Positions 5,261-5,280 of a stretch of DNA of 5,280 nucleotides are shown piece after piece; the first letter of the stretch is position 1, and each line of letters begins with the position of its first letter. Source of the DNA: Clostridium_Z sp040797585 (lineage in GTDB: Bacteria > Bacillota > Clostridia > Clostridiales > Clostridiaceae); the NCBI RefSeq assembly GCF_040797585.1, contig NZ_JBFNEO010000194.1, forward strand, positions 1-5,280, written 5' to 3'. The notes under the pieces are model-generated. The model was not told the origin of the DNA. It saw only the letters and a program-made list of their open reading frames with translations, and did not search any database. The position numbers and the translations under genes are program-made.

Positions 5261-5280
5261 ATGAAAAAGATATTATTTAT
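5261..5280 (+). CDS. Start of an unidentified gene, cut by the window end
   Basis: An ATG at 5261 is preceded by a perfect AGGAGG (5245-5250) with a 10-nt spacer and opens a frame reading M-K-K-I-L-F before the window ends. The ribosome binding site is convincing and the basic-then-hydrophobic start is ordinary. Such starts occur in Rossmann-fold enzymes, glycosyltransferases and secreted proteins alike, so no function can be assigned. It could be another polysaccharide gene such as rfbD, but the terminator before it suggests a separate transcription unit. Confidence 0.65.

Overview
The window is strongly AT-rich, roughly 30% G+C by eye. It has AGGAGG-type ribosome binding sites, heavy use of ATA and AGA codons, and A/T-only hairpins between genes. 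This points to a low-GC Firmicute, most likely a Clostridium or close relative. The assignment rests on composition and general protein resemblance; no species can be named from the sequence alone. All supported genes are on the + strand.

Layout. Positions 1-223 are a non-coding AT-rich leader with a candidate promoter about 50 bp before the first gene. Three closely spaced genes follow. The first is a short monotopic sugar-1-phosphate transferase that should start a lipid-linked glycan (224-874). The second is a WbbL/RfbF-like family 2 glycosyltransferase (898-1782). The third is a second, divergent family 2 glycosyltransferase (1826-2677). Next comes a 354-bp non-coding gap (2678-3031) rich in short direct and inverted repeats. 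It ends in a small hairpin just before the rfbA ribosome binding site. Then come rfbA (glucose-1-phosphate thymidylyltransferase, GTG start at 3032) and rfbB (dTDP-glucose 4,6-dehydratase, true start 3912), 10 bp apart. A 290-bp gap (4971-5260) follows with four successive inverted repeats, one of them a convincing intrinsic terminator. The last 20 bases hold the start of another gene whose product cannot be identified.

How they work together. The first gene would load a sugar phosphate onto undecaprenyl phosphate at the inner face of the membrane. The two glycosyltransferases would then extend the chain. RfbA and RfbB make dTDP-4-keto-6-deoxyglucose, the branch point to dTDP-L-rhamnose and other dTDP-deoxysugars, which one of the transferases could use. 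This is part of a surface polysaccharide or glycoprotein-glycan cluster. The rhamnose-completing genes (rfbC, rfbD), a flippase and a polymerase are not in the window, so the final sugar and the fate of the glycan are open.

Novelty. The five complete genes belong to well-known families and I see no sign of an undescribed system in the coding regions. The observations most worth a second look are in the two intergenic regions: a repeated 11-bp word and a long imperfect inverted repeat before rfbA, and the series of hairpins after rfbB.
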